Origin: Cephalotus follicularis
Lineage: Eukaryota; Streptophyta; Magnoliopsida; Oxalidales; Cephalotaceae
DNA length: 64,000 bases
Reading direction: 5' to 3'
NCBI GenBank assembly: GCA_001972305.1
Contig: BDDD01001802.1
Location: forward strand, 69,554 to 133,553
Position numbers and translations under genes: made by a program
The notes under the pieces: generated by a model
Told to the model about the DNA's origin: nothing
What the model saw: the letters and a program-made list of their open reading frames with translations, nothing else
The model's database searches: none
Shown: piece after piece, positions 1 to 11,210 of the stretch
Layout: each line of letters begins with the position of its first letter
Numbering within the stretch: the first letter of the stretch is position 1

Positions 1-113
1 AATTGATATCTTATTTGAAAGGTTTAAATTTTACAGTATTTGCATGAGCTGAATCTTAACGTTAATTGCCTTTACCACCCTTATGTGTGTCTACCTGACA
101 CCGGGGCATGATA
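1..113 (+). repeat. 3' end of a D-family LTR, truncated by the window
   Basis: The last part of this stretch resembles the ends of the two LTRs of element D (26010-26107 and 34590-34686), with the same GTTAATTGCCTTTACC block and a diverged terminus ending GGGGCATGATA instead of GGGGCGTGACA. It abuts the noncoding domain of element K directly. The likely reading is a D-type LTR or element inserted into K whose body lies left of the window. If so, GTTAC at 114-118 should be its target duplication. Confidence 0.7.
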
Positions 114-1499
114 GTTACTATCATAATCCTTGGACTTTAATTACGGCTCCTCCCATTAATCTCTTCGTATCCCACACCTCCATGTGGAATTCCGGAAGCC
201 CCGCTTTCTTGTGGGAATCGGAATCTATCTCACCTATCATGGCCTCGGCGTTTGGCATGACAAACCACATTATCAAAATAGGTAAACATAAATCCTAATT
301 TGCCTTTGGGCCCTGGCCTTGAAATGAAAGATCCGATACAACATTCGGCCTCTCAACCCATATAGTCTCAGCGTTTGGCATGACAAACAGTATGATCCCG
401 GTATAAGTCAGACCCACAGCCCTCAAAGAAATAAACCCATTTTGATACCCACCCGGGAGCGTGTCTGAGTACCAAAACATGGTTATTTCCTTTCAGTGCA
501 CCACACACTGAAATTGAATAGAAATGGTCATACGGGGACCTCTTCAGAGACAGCGCTATCCCCAGTATGTCCACACCATTCAACGAAGGCCATGGAAGGC
601 AACCGACAGGGCAGCCTTATGCTCTACCGCTTATGGACTTATTATTTCACTTTGGAGGAATTTAGGTCTCATCAAATTTTAAGTTTTATTATAGCCATTA
701 TTAAGATAAATTTTATCTCCAAATCCCATTTGAAAAAACGGCTTATCATGCTTGGACGTGTTTGAAAAACATTAAAATTCATCCATCTCATGCAACCTAA
801 AAAGGGCATGACTTGGGATTTTAACTATTACAGTGATCACGTGAGCCAAACGTGACCACTCGGTCTCCTGGGTGCTATTATTTAATAACTATTTTATCAC
901 AATGTTTTCACCATGCATGCATGGCCTTCACTTGGTCTTGTATTCTTCTTAATCTTCTCTTCAAGCTCCATTGCATCTCTTCTTAAAATTACAACACTAG
1001 TATTATAAAAGAATAAGAACACAATTTTAAGGGAGAATAGAAAACTCAAAAAATAATGGATAAGAAAAATTAATGGCGCGCGCAGGCAGCCTTATTACAA
1101 ACCAAATGAATACCACGGTGTTAAATAAATTAAATAACATCCATTAAAGAAACCAGAAAACTAGGTCTAGTCCCAAGCGTACCACCATACATAAGAAATT
1201 AAAATAAAAATATCCCATATATTTATTCGAATAAAGGCGTGACAATTTAATATTTAATGGCTTGTCGATTTAATTATCAGCCTGCTTGAAATTCTACTCT
1301 CACTAGATAAATTAAAATCTAGTGGCCCTATTTATAGTTCTCAACTATATTTATAAATGGTCCCACAATTGGATTTATTTTGAGTGAAAAATAATGTAAT
1401 TTAATTTTAGTTAGAACTAATATTCTTATTCCTCTTGAATAAATCGCATAATATAAGAGGACTATGTGCATAAGTGAAATGAATATCTATCCGAACACC

Positions 1500-1745
1500 C
1501 TATGTGAAGATTGCACAGAAACTGCATTTAAAAGCTCGCCGGAAGCTTATCGAAAGCTTGCAGGAAACTTGTTGGTAACTTGCAGTAATTGTGCTGGAAA
1601 CTGTCAGTAAGTGTGTATAAACTGCCAGAATTTTAGAAGGAGCTGCCAGAGACTGTGCAGAACGATCCTGCACTCAGACTGTCACTAACCAGTCCAACTA
1701 TCAACTTTAGACAACTGCCAGAAAGTTTGCACTAAACAGTACAGA
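1500..1745. repeat. Degenerate short tandem array in K
   Basis: A run of imperfect units of roughly 17-20 bases built around variants of CTGCCAGAAACTGTGCAG. It occupies a position comparable to the 42-base array of element H (47178-47530), near the primer site, but its sequence is different. This suggests a segment that turns over quickly by slippage. Confidence 0.5.
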
Positions 1746-2110
1746 TATCTAAACAAAAACTTATGTACGTAACTGATTTTCAGCAGAAATTCCTAACACT
1801 TTTAAACGCTCATTTAATGGCTTTTTATGGTTCGTTTGAGATCCTAAATCATATAGAAGGATGTTGGAATGCCCCCTTGCATCATCAACACCAAGTGTAT
1901 TAGTCTTTGGATTATGAAACTATCCAATTAAATAGTCATCTACACTAGTTCAACCAATTGGAAAAATCAACTAGAATTACACATTCCAATTAACCAAAAA
2001 ATTTCCCATTTCACTCTCGGGTTTAGGAGTGTAACTTTCGTCCAAATTAAAGAAGCATCAAAGCAAGCCACTAGACATAAAATTAAGGTCCAATTGAAGC
2101 TAATTAGTTG

Positions 2111-2122
2111 TCTCTGATACCA
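2111..2122 (-). promoter_or_regulatory. Primer-binding site of K (tRNA-iMet type)
   Basis: TCTCTGATACCA is the reverse complement of the plant initiator-Met primer site TGGTATCAGAGC with one change. Two bases separate it from the LTR edge at 2125, the same spacing as in element H (47068-47081). It would prime minus-strand DNA synthesis and fixes the minus orientation of K. Confidence 0.8.
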
Positions 2123-2124
2123 CT

Positions 2125-3733
2125 TGTTGTGAAGGCTCCATGCGTAAGAGAACATTTATGGACATTAGGGTTTAGGGTTGTATTTCAAAAAAAAATCGTT
2201 TATAAAGTCTCCAAGCAATGAGACTTACTAAAAACCATGCCCATAATTGTCCCAATATGTCCAAGGATCACTAATGTAGCTTTCAATTGAACCAATTAAA
2301 CCATCCAAGCAACATTAGGGGACGAGTTGGAGTTAGGGTTTCACTAACCCTAGTTTCGGTCACTCCAAACCTTTAGGGTTTGCTAGGGTTGCAATTAAGG
2401 AACATATGGGTTCGGCTATGGTTGCAAACCCTATCCCAAAACCTGAAAGTTTCATTACCACAACAAAGAAGTAAAGAGAAGAAGATTAGATACCATTATC
2501 TAATCCTTTCACTCCTTCCTTTAAGTGCTCCATCTACCTTTGATTCCAAGCTTCCATATTCATAAAAACTCCTCCACAACTCATGGCCAGCAAGTCTTGG
2601 AAAGATTGGTGGCCTAAGTGTTTAATTTTTAAACTAATCTCCAAGATAAGTAAAGATAGAATTCTTTGTGAAAGATATCTCCACCTTTAATGAAGTTAGA
2701 GGGTGACAAGGAGGTTGATTGTCTTTCTCTCTTTAAGAGCTTAAAGCTCTTTGTGTCTCCATTAATGGAGAGCACGCAAACGGCAAAGAGAAAAGAAGAG
2801 AGAATGGAGAGAGCTAGACTTTTCTACGGGTGAAGGGTGAAAAAATGAGAGAATTATCAAGGTGTGTTGGTTAAGTCTTGGATATTAATATCTTGAGTCT
2901 TTTAGAATTTTATAAACTTGTCCTTCAAGTTTAAGACTTACCAATTCATCTCACTTTTTCACCAAATGGCCAACCAACCTTGGGCAAGAAATTCGGAACA
3001 TTATCAAGGCAATAAAACACCAAGCCCATGCACACAAAATTTGTTATACAAGCCTTTGAAAAGTCAATTATGGTAGGCATCATATTAGGGCATTTTAGTG
3101 CAAGTGGGCCGACCACTATTTGGCCATTTTAAAGCCAAATTCCAGCCCACAATGGGATGGTTAATCCCATGTCTAATAAGCCCATAAGCCCACTCCACCA
3201 ATAAGTGCTCAATGCACTCACTAGTTGAAGACAAAATCAACAATTTGGTCGGAACCATTCCATTATGGTGATGCTTGAACTCGTTTCTAAAGAAATTATT
3301 TATGTTCAGCAAATGGAATGCTCACTTGCAAAGTAACATCTCCCAGATGCTAACCTCTCACTAGATGACATGTGTCTCACACATATCAACTTGTTCCAAA
3401 ATCAGGTGTGTCCCGAAAGTCTGGTTGGATTCCGGTACGATGACATGCTTCCCAGAACATCCCAGTATTTTGGTACGACCATCCTAATAGTCACTGACTA
3501 TCAAAATAGCCCCGGTATGATTCCCAATCATCCACCGAATACATGGACCAAAGTTTCATGTCTATCATCCATTAGCCAGGTCACCAGTACTTTATCCGAT
3601 CATCGGTTTATGTGTCATGTATCCCTCGCCATACTTGGCTCTGATCGTGACCTAGGGTTTGGTCTAATGTCAACCCTAGGTAAAGCCATGATAACTATAA
3701 ATCTATGAATGCACTAAGACTCTCAGCAGACCT
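2125..3733 (-). repeat. 5' LTR of K, first part
   Basis: The LTR begins with TGTTGTGAAGG beside the primer site and is cut at 3733 by element A. It resumes at 14405. The two parts give about 2225 bp, close to the 2244 bp of the H LTR (44824-47067). Its left part also resembles the LTR starting at 48873, sharing an ATTGTCCCAATA block near 2240 and 49014. I see no coding potential; the short open frames are not conserved in the relatives. Confidence 0.75.
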
Positions 3734-3924
3734 TGTAACAGCCAGAGTTTTGTTAAAGTTATTGTTTATAGAATATGTTTACTCTAACAGAAACTTGAGG
3801 ATAAAGAACTTATGTTACAAGAGATTCCATGTTATTCTTTTAATGTATAGAAAAAAAAACTTATGTTGTTCTTTCATTTTGATGAATGTTTGGTGTTATG
3901 AGTTTCCTGTTGTCAAATACAGCC

Positions 3925-4700
3925 GTGGAGCTAAGGGGTCCTCGGATAACAAGACTTATCATCGCGAGAGTTGATGGTATGTGTTTAAGGGTTTTATCCG
4001 AGCATCCAGGGAGTGCTCGGATGGTTTTATGTGTACATAGGTCTAAAGATGGAGTCCTCGGATAAAAGTCATAGGAGGTAAGCTATAGAAGAGTCTGAGG
4101 ACGACTTGGAATTCTTGTGGTAAAGGATGATGTTATGTGTTAATAGGTGAGAATCGTTGAGGAGTCCTCGGATGGCTAAGAAGTGAGGCGTGTGAGGCTC
4201 AATGTTGAGTCCTCGGATGCGCAGTCAGAGGAAAAATGCCCGTGGAGGAGCTGTGTCCTCGGGCGTGAGCAGACCTAAACGTATAAGTGGTCACACGAGG
4301 AGCCCGTGATGAAGCACTCTTTAAGGAAGGGCAGAGGAGAAATGCCTATGGTGGAGCTGTGCCCTCGGGCGTGGTACAGACCTGGGTGTTTTATGTGCAC
4401 ATGCAGAGAGCATGTGGGCATCCCAAGCTTAAAGTAAAACGGTGAGTTTGGTTCCTCAGTATTTTTCTTTTGAGTCCCATTCCCTGATGTTCAGGTTTGG
4501 CATTATGCAAATCTTGGTGTTTTTAAGTGAGCATGTGAGGAGCACATGGGTGTTCTCCTCGGGCGTTTAGTAATGCGGTGCGTTTTGGATGAAGTCAACG
4601 TTGGAGACTTAATAAAATAGGGAGTTTGAGTCCTCGAATCCTTTGTCCTCTGACCTTTTAACCCCACTTATGTTATGTTGTGCCCAGGCTTTCTCCTCGG
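3925..4700. repeat. TCCTCGG motif array in the A LTR
   Basis: GTCCTCGGAT or the variant TCCTCGGGCG recurs at irregular spacing, for example near 3940, 4062, 4160, 4212, 4254, 4555 and 4692. The 3' LTR repeats the pattern at about 11838-12605. It lies upstream of the TATA box, so it is in presumed U3 and could bind transcription factors. Function is not shown. Confidence 0.6.
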
Positions 4701-5135
4701 ACTTTTGTGTAACGCGTCCATGGTGCGATCCTTAGTGGGTTCCTTGAGGAGTTTTCAGTAGTGAGGGTTGTTGGCGTGGTGCTCCATCTTTGCAGGGTAC
4801 GTCTCCCAGAGCAGAGCAGGAACGAGTCACTCTGAATCCTATGTGTGTGGCAGGAAGCAGCAGAGCTTAACCTATGTATCAGCCGAGGAAAGTGATGCTT
4901 TGGACTGCAAATCAGTTACCATATCTAGATTTTGGTCATTTTTTGGGTTAATTATACTAATTATGGGAAACATGTCAAGCTAGGGAATGAAGATTGCAGA
5001 TATTTATCCTAATGACAAGATTAAAATAATGACTAAGGATAGATGTCATGAAATGGAAGGAAGGAAAATTATGCACATGGGTGACTACCATCGTAATCAC
5101 CATGAGAAAGAGGAGATTCCATTTCAAGTTCACTC

Positions 5136-5145
5136 TTTACATATG
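5136..5145 (+). promoter_or_regulatory. TATA-like box of the A 5' LTR
   Basis: TTTACATATG here aligns with TTATATATG in the 3' LTR of A (13031-13039) and with the stronger TTTATATATG of the B LTRs (23503, 41088). It is followed by a purine-rich leader and a splice-donor-like site. I infer the U3/R boundary about 30 bases downstream. This copy carries a T-to-C change that should weaken it. Confidence 0.5.
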
Positions 5146-5371
5146 TATGTGTAGTTTAGCTGAGGAAAGGTTGTTTTCTACTGAGCCTAAAACGGAGAAT
5201 GCAACTAAAGAAAGGGAGGAGAAAGAGAAAGAGGTATCTGCTATGGATAGATTGATTTTTCTACTAAGTTTGCTAGGATAGTTCAACTAAGTGAAGGGGA
5301 GAAGAGAAGAGGAAGAGGATTCTACCGAGAATAGTTCAGTGTAAGGAAGGAGAGCAGGAAATTAAAGCAAA

Positions 5372-6144
5372 GTAAGAAAAATTTCTACCCTTTATGTTTA
5401 AGTTTTCCTCTGAAATTTCTAAAAAGTATACAACATATTTTTTTAAGCATATCGTTTTCGTGTCTTGATGAAATTTTGAATGGTTGAATGTTTTGAAAAG
5501 CTTAATATGTCCTCTAAAACTGTTATGTTTGGTATACTTCTAAATTCTGTCAATTTCCTGATGAAAATCCGTGTTTAAAATTACTGCTCATGTCCTACCA
5601 TTATATGGAAATTGTAACTTTAAAAATTCATTGTAGCTTCGTTTCTCAACCAAAATTTGTGAACTTTATACTCCTAAATTTGGTGAGATGTCTAATGTAA
5701 CTTTCATGTTTTAAGTTTTCCATGAAAATGAATGTTACTATATGAAATACCAGTTTTAGAAATGATGGACAATGCTGTTTTTATGAGTGCTTTGAGCTGA
5801 TCTTTGAAGGTACTAAGAAAGGATTTATGAAATCTGAAAACGTGATGAACTGAGATGAACAACTCTTGTATTGCGATCCAAAGAGGGATGATAAAAGAGC
5901 GAGATGCTCACGGACATGCATGTGATGTAAGGATAGTAATCAGGGAGTGCACAAGGGCCCGGTGAAGCATGGTTCAATTTGGGTTCGTTATGTTTTTATA
6001 ACCCCTCAGTTGTTATGATATGTTTCTGATTCCTGAGATATGGTCAGAATAAGGAATGTGATAAAGTGTGTTATTTTGAAAACCTCACTGGGCTATTTAT
6101 GCTCATTCCTTTCAATGTTTTTGGTTTTTCAAATAAATATTCAG
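5372..6144 (+). other. Candidate leader intron, A 5' LTR
   Basis: A donor-like AAA|GTAAGA follows the purine-rich leader, and an acceptor-like ATTCAG|GAAA lies at 6144 after a T-rich tract. The 3' LTR has the same pair 773 bases apart (13266-14038), exactly the same length. B-family LTRs keep both ends (see B1, B2, B3). The content is AT-rich, as plant introns are, and includes the conserved hairpins. Splicing is inferred from sequence only. Confidence 0.5.
5861..5975 (+). other. Conserved hairpin pair in the A 5' LTR
   Basis: TTGTAT-TGCG-ATCCAA is a six-base stem with one mismatch; the 3' LTR copy (13760-13775) is perfect, TTGGAT/ATCCAA. A second short stem is formed by GGG and CCC arms around AGTGCACAAG near 5945-5965. 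Both occur in the same order in the B-family LTRs with paired base changes. Confidence 0.55.
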
Positions 6145-6510
6145 GAAACAATTGAACGGGGAAAGTCGAGATTTAGAAGGAGCTCATAAAAGATGTTTTG
6201 GAAAGAATTTATGTTATGAAATAATGTTTTGTATAAACTGTTTATGACGTTAATGTTTTACGCTGTGTAATGTTTTATGACATATCCAGTATAGATGTAA
6301 GATGTTGACAATGATCATTATAGAATATAATGTTAAGATTTAGTATTGAATGTGATGAGACATAATGGAGATTATGAGCATTTAATGATAAATTTTAGGA
6401 ATAAGTTATATTGTTAAGATGGCTACTGGCTACACCCCCAGGTAACGCTCTGGATCCTCAAGGCTCGCTTTGAGCTTAGAGTGAACTCAGATCGGGGGCG
6501 TTACAGAGAA

Positions 6511-6521
6511 TGGTATTAGAG
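6511..6521 (+). promoter_or_regulatory. Primer-binding site of A
   Basis: TGGTATTAGAG follows the 5' LTR after five bases and matches the initiator-Met tRNA 3' end complement with one C-to-T change. It would prime minus-strand synthesis. Confidence 0.8.
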
Positions 6522-6576
6522 AGTTGTTTATTTCTATATTTTGAGGATATAAATTGTGTGCTAACCTCATTTTCAA

Positions 6577-6970
6577 ATGTCGACAATGAGTGAATCTTAC
6601 AACTCAGATACCAATACGAGATTCTCCCGTTGCGGCTCATCTGAAATAGTAGAATGGTAAGTGCAAGTTTTGATGGTTAAGTAAAAAGAGTTGCGAGAAG
6701 AAAAAGAGAATTTAAGACAGATTATAGCAAATAACAAAAAGGAATTTTACACGCATTTATATCAAATGAAGGAAGAATATAACCAAGAGATAGCAAGGAA
6801 AGATGAAATCCTTAGCAAAATCAAATCAAGTTTGAGAGTCCTCTTAAGATATATTTGCAAAATTAACTGACTAATTATGAGAGGAGTTAGAGAAAACATG
6901 AGAATGATGATAAGGTGTATACAAGAAGAATTACCTGATGTTGATGGTTCTACCGACGAAGATTAGAAAG
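6577..6970 (+). pseudogene. Gag N-terminal extension of A, coiled-coil type, broken
   Basis: From the ATG at 6577 the frame reads about 27 codons to a stop, then continues with a second stop soon after. The remainder is very rich in Lys, Glu, Gln and Ile with heptad-like spacing (for example KELREEKENLRQII), so it looks like a coiled coil. It ends near 6870 and is followed by further stops. It lies between the primer site and the core Gag frame, where some plant gypsy elements carry an N-terminal Gag region. I do not recognise a specific domain, and it could also be a leader ORF. Confidence 0.45.
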
Positions 6971-7230
6971 TTTAGAAAGAAACTTGATGTATAATATGTA
7001 AAAAATGCAAAATATGTATGAAAGTGAAGTGTAATATAAATAAAAGTGTTAGTTTCATGAAAAATATGGGGTATTAGAATTTAATTGTTTTACCTAGCAT
7101 GAGTAGAATTGTCTAAGATTAAGAACTAACTTGTGAATGCAAACTAGATACCTAACATAAGAAGAAATCGTGATCAAAGAAGAAATAGGAATGCGCACGA
7201 CGATGGAGAAGATAATTCTCTAACGCGGTT

Positions 7231-8172
7231 TTGAATCGTTTGGCGCACGTTATTGCTAATAACAATGGTAATAACCATCAAGTACCTCCGCCAGCTAGGC
7301 CAACCCTAGAACAATTCACAAGACATAATCCAAAAGGCTTTTCGGGAGTGATAGATCCTATGGAGGCCGACGCATGGATCCAAGGAAATGAAAAGATTTT
7401 TAGAGCGTTGGATTGTACAGATCGTCAGAATGTGGAGTTTTTGATATACCAATTAGAAGAAGAAGCGGATCAATTGTAGGATATGATCGAGAGGACGAAG
7501 ACAGGTCAAGAAATAGAAGCAATGGCATGGGAGGAGTTTAAGAAAATATTTATGGACAAATATTTTTCGCAAGCAATAAAGGACAAAATCGAGTAAGATT
7601 TCCTTCGTTTGGAACAGGGTAAGTCTGAAACTGTGGCTCAATACGAGGCAGACTTTGCGAGACTGTCTCGATACGTGGCTCACATAGTATCGACAGAAGA
7701 GAGAAGGGCAAATAGGTTTTTCCAGGGTCTGAAGCCTCATATTCGAAGGCTATTGATAGCACAATACCTACAAACATATGAAGCAGTTTTAAGATGTGCG
7801 TTGAGAATAGAGATGGATAATCAAAAGTACCAACAGAAACGGGTAGAACAAGGAAAGAGGAAGGCAAGTGAATCCTCTGACAGCAACAACAAGAAAGCGA
7901 AGTCTGACCCTAAAACTTGTCAGCAATGTGGGAAGATTCATCGCGGAAAGTGTCTGCAAGGGACAGGGGCTTGCTATATGTGTGGAAAGGAAGGACACCA
8001 AGCAAGAGAGTGTCAACAAGGATAGGATCGAGTTCAAATTCAAAGTCCAATCAGATGTTACGATTGTGGTCAAGAAGGGCACATGTCCAACCAATGCAGC
8101 CGACCAAAGACGAGAGGCCAAGGAGGGAGCGAAGCCCAGCAACAAAGAGCGCCGGCCAGAACATACGCTATG
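7231..8172 (+). pseudogene. gag: gag of A: capsid and zinc knuckles, with stops
   Basis: Gag forms the virus-like particle and binds the RNA genome. The capsid part reads FTRHNPKGFSG, then ALDCTDRQNVEFLIYQL, then LEQGKSETVAQYEADFARLSRY, the usual chromoviral order. Two CCHC knuckles follow: CYMCGKEGHQAREC near 7975 and CYDCGQEGHMSNQC near 8058. A partial cysteine cluster (CQQCGKIHRGKC) precedes them. In-frame stops fall at 7477, 7594 and 8023, but the frame is otherwise kept into protease, so gag and pol were one frame. The true start is unclear; no convincing ATG opens this block. Confidence 0.85.
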
Positions 8173-8560
8173 ATGGCTGATGAAATGGACAGTCCCAACG
8201 ATGTGGTGACAGGTACTTTTCTCGTATGCTCCAAAGCTGCTTATGTATTATTTGATACGAGAGCGACGCATTCATTTGTGTCTTTATCTTTTGCACGGTA
8301 TCTAAGTACCCCATCATAAGAACTTGAAATAGGATTAGCCGTTGAAACACCAAGTGGTTATACTTTGGTGGCAGATAAAGTACATAAGTCCTATGATCTA
8401 AAACTATGTGATAGAAAGATGCTAGTAAAACTAGTGCCCCTAGAAATCCTAAATTTTGACGTCATCCTAGGCATGGATTGGCTTTCAGCGAATCATGCCA
8501 GTGTTGACTGTTTCAAGAAAGAAGTTAGGTTTGCTATACCTGAACAACCCGAGTTTATCT
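8173..8560 (+). pseudogene. Aspartic protease region of A, active site lost
   Basis: This retropepsin would cut the polyprotein. The active-site signature expected as DSGATHSF reads DTRATHSF: the glycine codon is AGA at 8260-8262. The downstream flap region ([16 protein letters not shown], near 8465-8510) is well kept. A stop at 8317 interrupts it. With Gly replaced by Arg and the stop, the enzyme would be inactive. Confidence 0.85.
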
Positions 8561-9291
8561 TCCGAAGCACGGAAGTTAGTGAACCCCTAAGGATCATATC
8601 ATCGATGCAAGCTAAGATATTGTTGGGAAGTGGATGCGAGGGTTATATTACGTATGTGGTGAATATCAATAAGGAAAAGATTAAGATAGAAGAATTACAT
8701 GTTGTTAAGGAATTTACAGATGTATTTCCCGAAGACCTGCCTGGTATGCCAATTGATCGAGAAGTAGATTTTGCAATTGACTTGGTACCTGGAACGACTC
8801 CAATCTCGAAGAGCCCTTACCGTATGGCGCTAACCGAGTTGAAAGAATTGAAGGATCAGTTGCAAGAACTTTTGGATAAAGGATTTATCCGATTGAGTGT
8901 ATCACCATGGGCTGCACCAGTGTTGTTCGTAAAGAAGAAAGACGGAACAATGAAACTCTGTATAGATTATCAAGAACTGAATCGAGTTACCATCAAGAAT
9001 AAATACCCACTGCCAAGGATCGATAATTTATTTGATCAACTCAGGAATGCTCGGTATTTCTCAGAGATTGACCTTAGATCGGGGTATCATCAAGTAAAGG
9101 TCAAGAAGGAGGATGTACTGAAAACTGCTTTTACAACCAAATATGGACATTACGAGTTTTTGGTAATGCCATTTGGACTGACAAATGCTCCAGTTGTGTT
9201 CATGGATTTGATGAATAGGATATTCAATGAATTTCTGGATCAGTTCGTGATAATTTTCATTGATGATATACTGGTATATTCGAAAAGTTAA
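8365..9291 (+). CDS. pol: Reverse transcriptase of A, open block of broken gag-pol
   Basis: The 308-residue block runs from the end of protease through most of reverse transcriptase. Visible RT landmarks are the [18 protein letters not shown] start, the [20 protein letters not shown] motif, DLRSGYHQ, and an intact catalytic FIDDILVYS near the end. The frame stops at 9289 but continues beyond with YAKFSK, which carries two more stops before 9379. The reading frame is the same as in gag. The RT core looks catalytically plausible, yet the surrounding stops prevent a full polyprotein. Confidence 0.9.
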   Translation: MVADKVHKSYDLKLCDRKMLVKLVPLEILNFDVILGMDWLSANHASVDCFKKEVRFAIPEQPEFIFRSTEVSEPLRIISSMQAKILLGSGCEGYITYVVNINKEKIKIEELHVVKEFTDVFPEDLPGMPIDREVDFAIDLVPGTTPISKSPYRMALTELKELKDQLQELLDKGFIRLSVSPWAAPVLFVKKKDGTMKLCIDYQELNRVTIKNKYPLPRIDNLFDQLRNARYFSEIDLRSGYHQVKVKKEDVLKTAFTTKYGHYEFLVMPFGLTNAPVVFMDLMNRIFNEFLDQFVIIFIDDILVYSKS

Positions 9292-9378
9292 GAGGAGCAT
9301 GAAGAACATTTGACAAGTGTGCTACAAACGGTGAGGAGGGAACAACTGTATGCTAAGTTCAGTAAGTGACAATTTTAG

Positions 9379-10185
9379 ATGGAGGAGGTATCCTTTTTGG
9401 GGCGCGTGATCCCAAGGGAAGGTATCTCAGTAGACCCCTCTAAGACAGAGGCGATAAGAGAATGGCAGAGACCAACAACGGTAGCCGAGATACAAAGCAT
9501 CTTGGGATTGGCTTGCTACTATCGAAGGTCTGTTGAAAATTTCTCTTGCATTACAAACCCTTTTACAAGGTTGACGCAGAATAATGTTAAATTCGAATGG
9601 TCTGACCAATGCGAAAGGAGTTTCTTGGAGTTAAAGGAAAGATTGATGGATGCACCAATATTAGCCTTGCCATATGGATTAGAAGGTTTTGTGGTATATA
9701 GTGACGCGTCTTGCAAAGGGCTTGGCTGTGTGTTGATGCAACAGGGAAAAGTAATCGCTTATGCTTCCAGGAAACTTAAAGTGCATGAATAGAATTATCC
9801 TACTCATGATCTCGAACTGGCTGCAGTCGTCTTTGCACTAAAGTTTTGGTGGCACTATCTTTATGGGGAGAAGTGTGAAATTTTCACTGATCACAAGAGC
9901 CTCAAATATATTTTCACCCAAAAGAAGTTAAACATGAGGCAAAGGAGATGGCTCGAACTTCTTAAAGATTACGATTGCACTATTCAGTACCATCCAGGAA
10001 AAGCAAATGTTGTGCCGAATGCCCTGAGTCGAAAGAATACAAGAAATTTGGCAATGATGTTCACTGCACAAGAGGAGTTAATAAGAGATTTTCAAAGGTT
10101 GAACTTGGAAGCTAAAAGACAACTAGAAGAAGCTTACTTATCTCAAATCATAACTCAACCATCGTTAGTTGAAAGAAGAAAGTAA
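9379..10185 (+). pseudogene. pol: RT connection and RNase H of A
   Basis: The first part (FLGRVIPREGISVDPSKTEAI, then ILGLACYYRR) is the RT thumb/connection. RNase H follows with [44 protein letters not shown] and [16 protein letters not shown]. The DAS, E and TDH acidic positions are present. A stop at 9790 splits the domain. RNase H removes RNA from the RNA:DNA hybrid during reverse transcription. Confidence 0.85.
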
Positions 10186-10293
10186 TGTCAATTTAATGAT
10201 TTGGAACTTAAGGAGATAGCAGAGTGAGTACAGAATGGAAAGATATCACGTTTTAACTTAGGAGTCGATGACGTATTAAGATTTGATTTAAGA

Positions 10294-11210
10294 TTGTGTG
10301 TCCCATCAGATGCAGATTTGAAGAATGAAGTGATGATAGAAGCACATAATTCGAATTTTTCAGTCCACCCTGGAAGTACAAAAATGTATAGGGATTTACG
10401 AGACCTATATTGGTGGAACAACATTAAAAGAGAAATTGCGACTTTGTGTCAAGATGTCTTGTTTGTCAATAGGTTAAAGCTGACCATCAGTTACCAAAAG
10501 GGACTCTAAAATCGTTTCCCATACCCGAGTGGAAGTGGGAACTCATCAGTATGGACTTTGTGACTGGACTTCCGAGAACATCTAAGGGAAATAACGCAAT
10601 ATGGGTGATTATGGATCGTCTGACAAAGTCTGCTCATTTTCTACTGATCAAGCAGTCATTCATTGTGTCAGTTGGCAAGGGTTTATGAACAAGAGATTAT
10701 TAGATTACATGGCATACCGGTATCTATCATTTCAGATCGAGACCCCCGCTTCACATCATGATTTTGTAAGAGTCTACAAAATGCTTTGGGTACAAGGTGA
10801 ATTTTAGTACGGCGTAGCACCCGCACACCGATGGGAAAACAAAACGAACTATCCAAATATTGGAAGACATGCTAAGAGCTTGTGTTATAGATTTTCAAGG
10901 GAGTTGGGAGCAGTATGTCACTCTTATTGAATTTGCATACAATAATAGTTTCCAAGCTAGCATACAGATGGCACCTTAAGAAGCACTTTATGAACGGAGG
11001 TGTCGAACATCTATCTGTTGGGAGGAGGTAGGAGAACAGAAACTATTGGGACCATAAATGGTACATGTAAACTATAGAAAAGGTAAAACAGATTCGGAAA
11101 CGCCTCTTCATAGCCCAAAGTGGACAGAAAAGCTATGCAAACAAGAGACGAAGAGAGTTTAAGTTCGAAATGGAGATTTCGTATTTCTTAAGGTATGACC
11201 ATGGAAAGGG
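10294..11210 (+). pseudogene. pol: Integrase of A, heavily degenerate
   Basis: The zinc-binding part has HPGSTKMYRDLRDLYWW, but the second cysteine of the usual CX2C is lost (CQDVLFVN). A frameshift near 10505 moves the catalytic core to another frame, where PEWKWELISMDF gives the first Asp. Several stops follow between 10680 and 11000; HPHTDGKTKRTIQ marks the region of the catalytic Glu, which reads Lys here. The copy cannot give an active integrase. Confidence 0.75.

Larger units (their letters stand above)
114..2124 (-). mobile_element. Noncoding internal domain of LARD-like element K
   Basis: No open frame of note is present. On the minus strand this stretch is collinear with the internal domain of element H (47068-48830). 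Shared landmarks are the FRAG around CCACATGGAG near 180, and a block near 1320-1360 that matches one near 47600-47650. It ends at a primer-binding site (2111-2122) next to the K LTR. A long noncoding internal domain between long LTRs fits a large retrotransposon derivative, which would need proteins supplied in trans. The other LTR of K is outside the window. Confidence 0.7.
3734..6505 (+). repeat. 5' LTR of A
   Basis: It matches 11636-14399 along its length with scattered substitutions and small indels. The upstream half (about 3925-4700) carries about ten copies of a TCCTCGG-centred motif. A TATA-like box follows near 5136, then a candidate leader intron (5372-6144). The right end, ATCGGGGGCGTTACA, is shared with the B-family LTRs. 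Confidence 0.93.
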
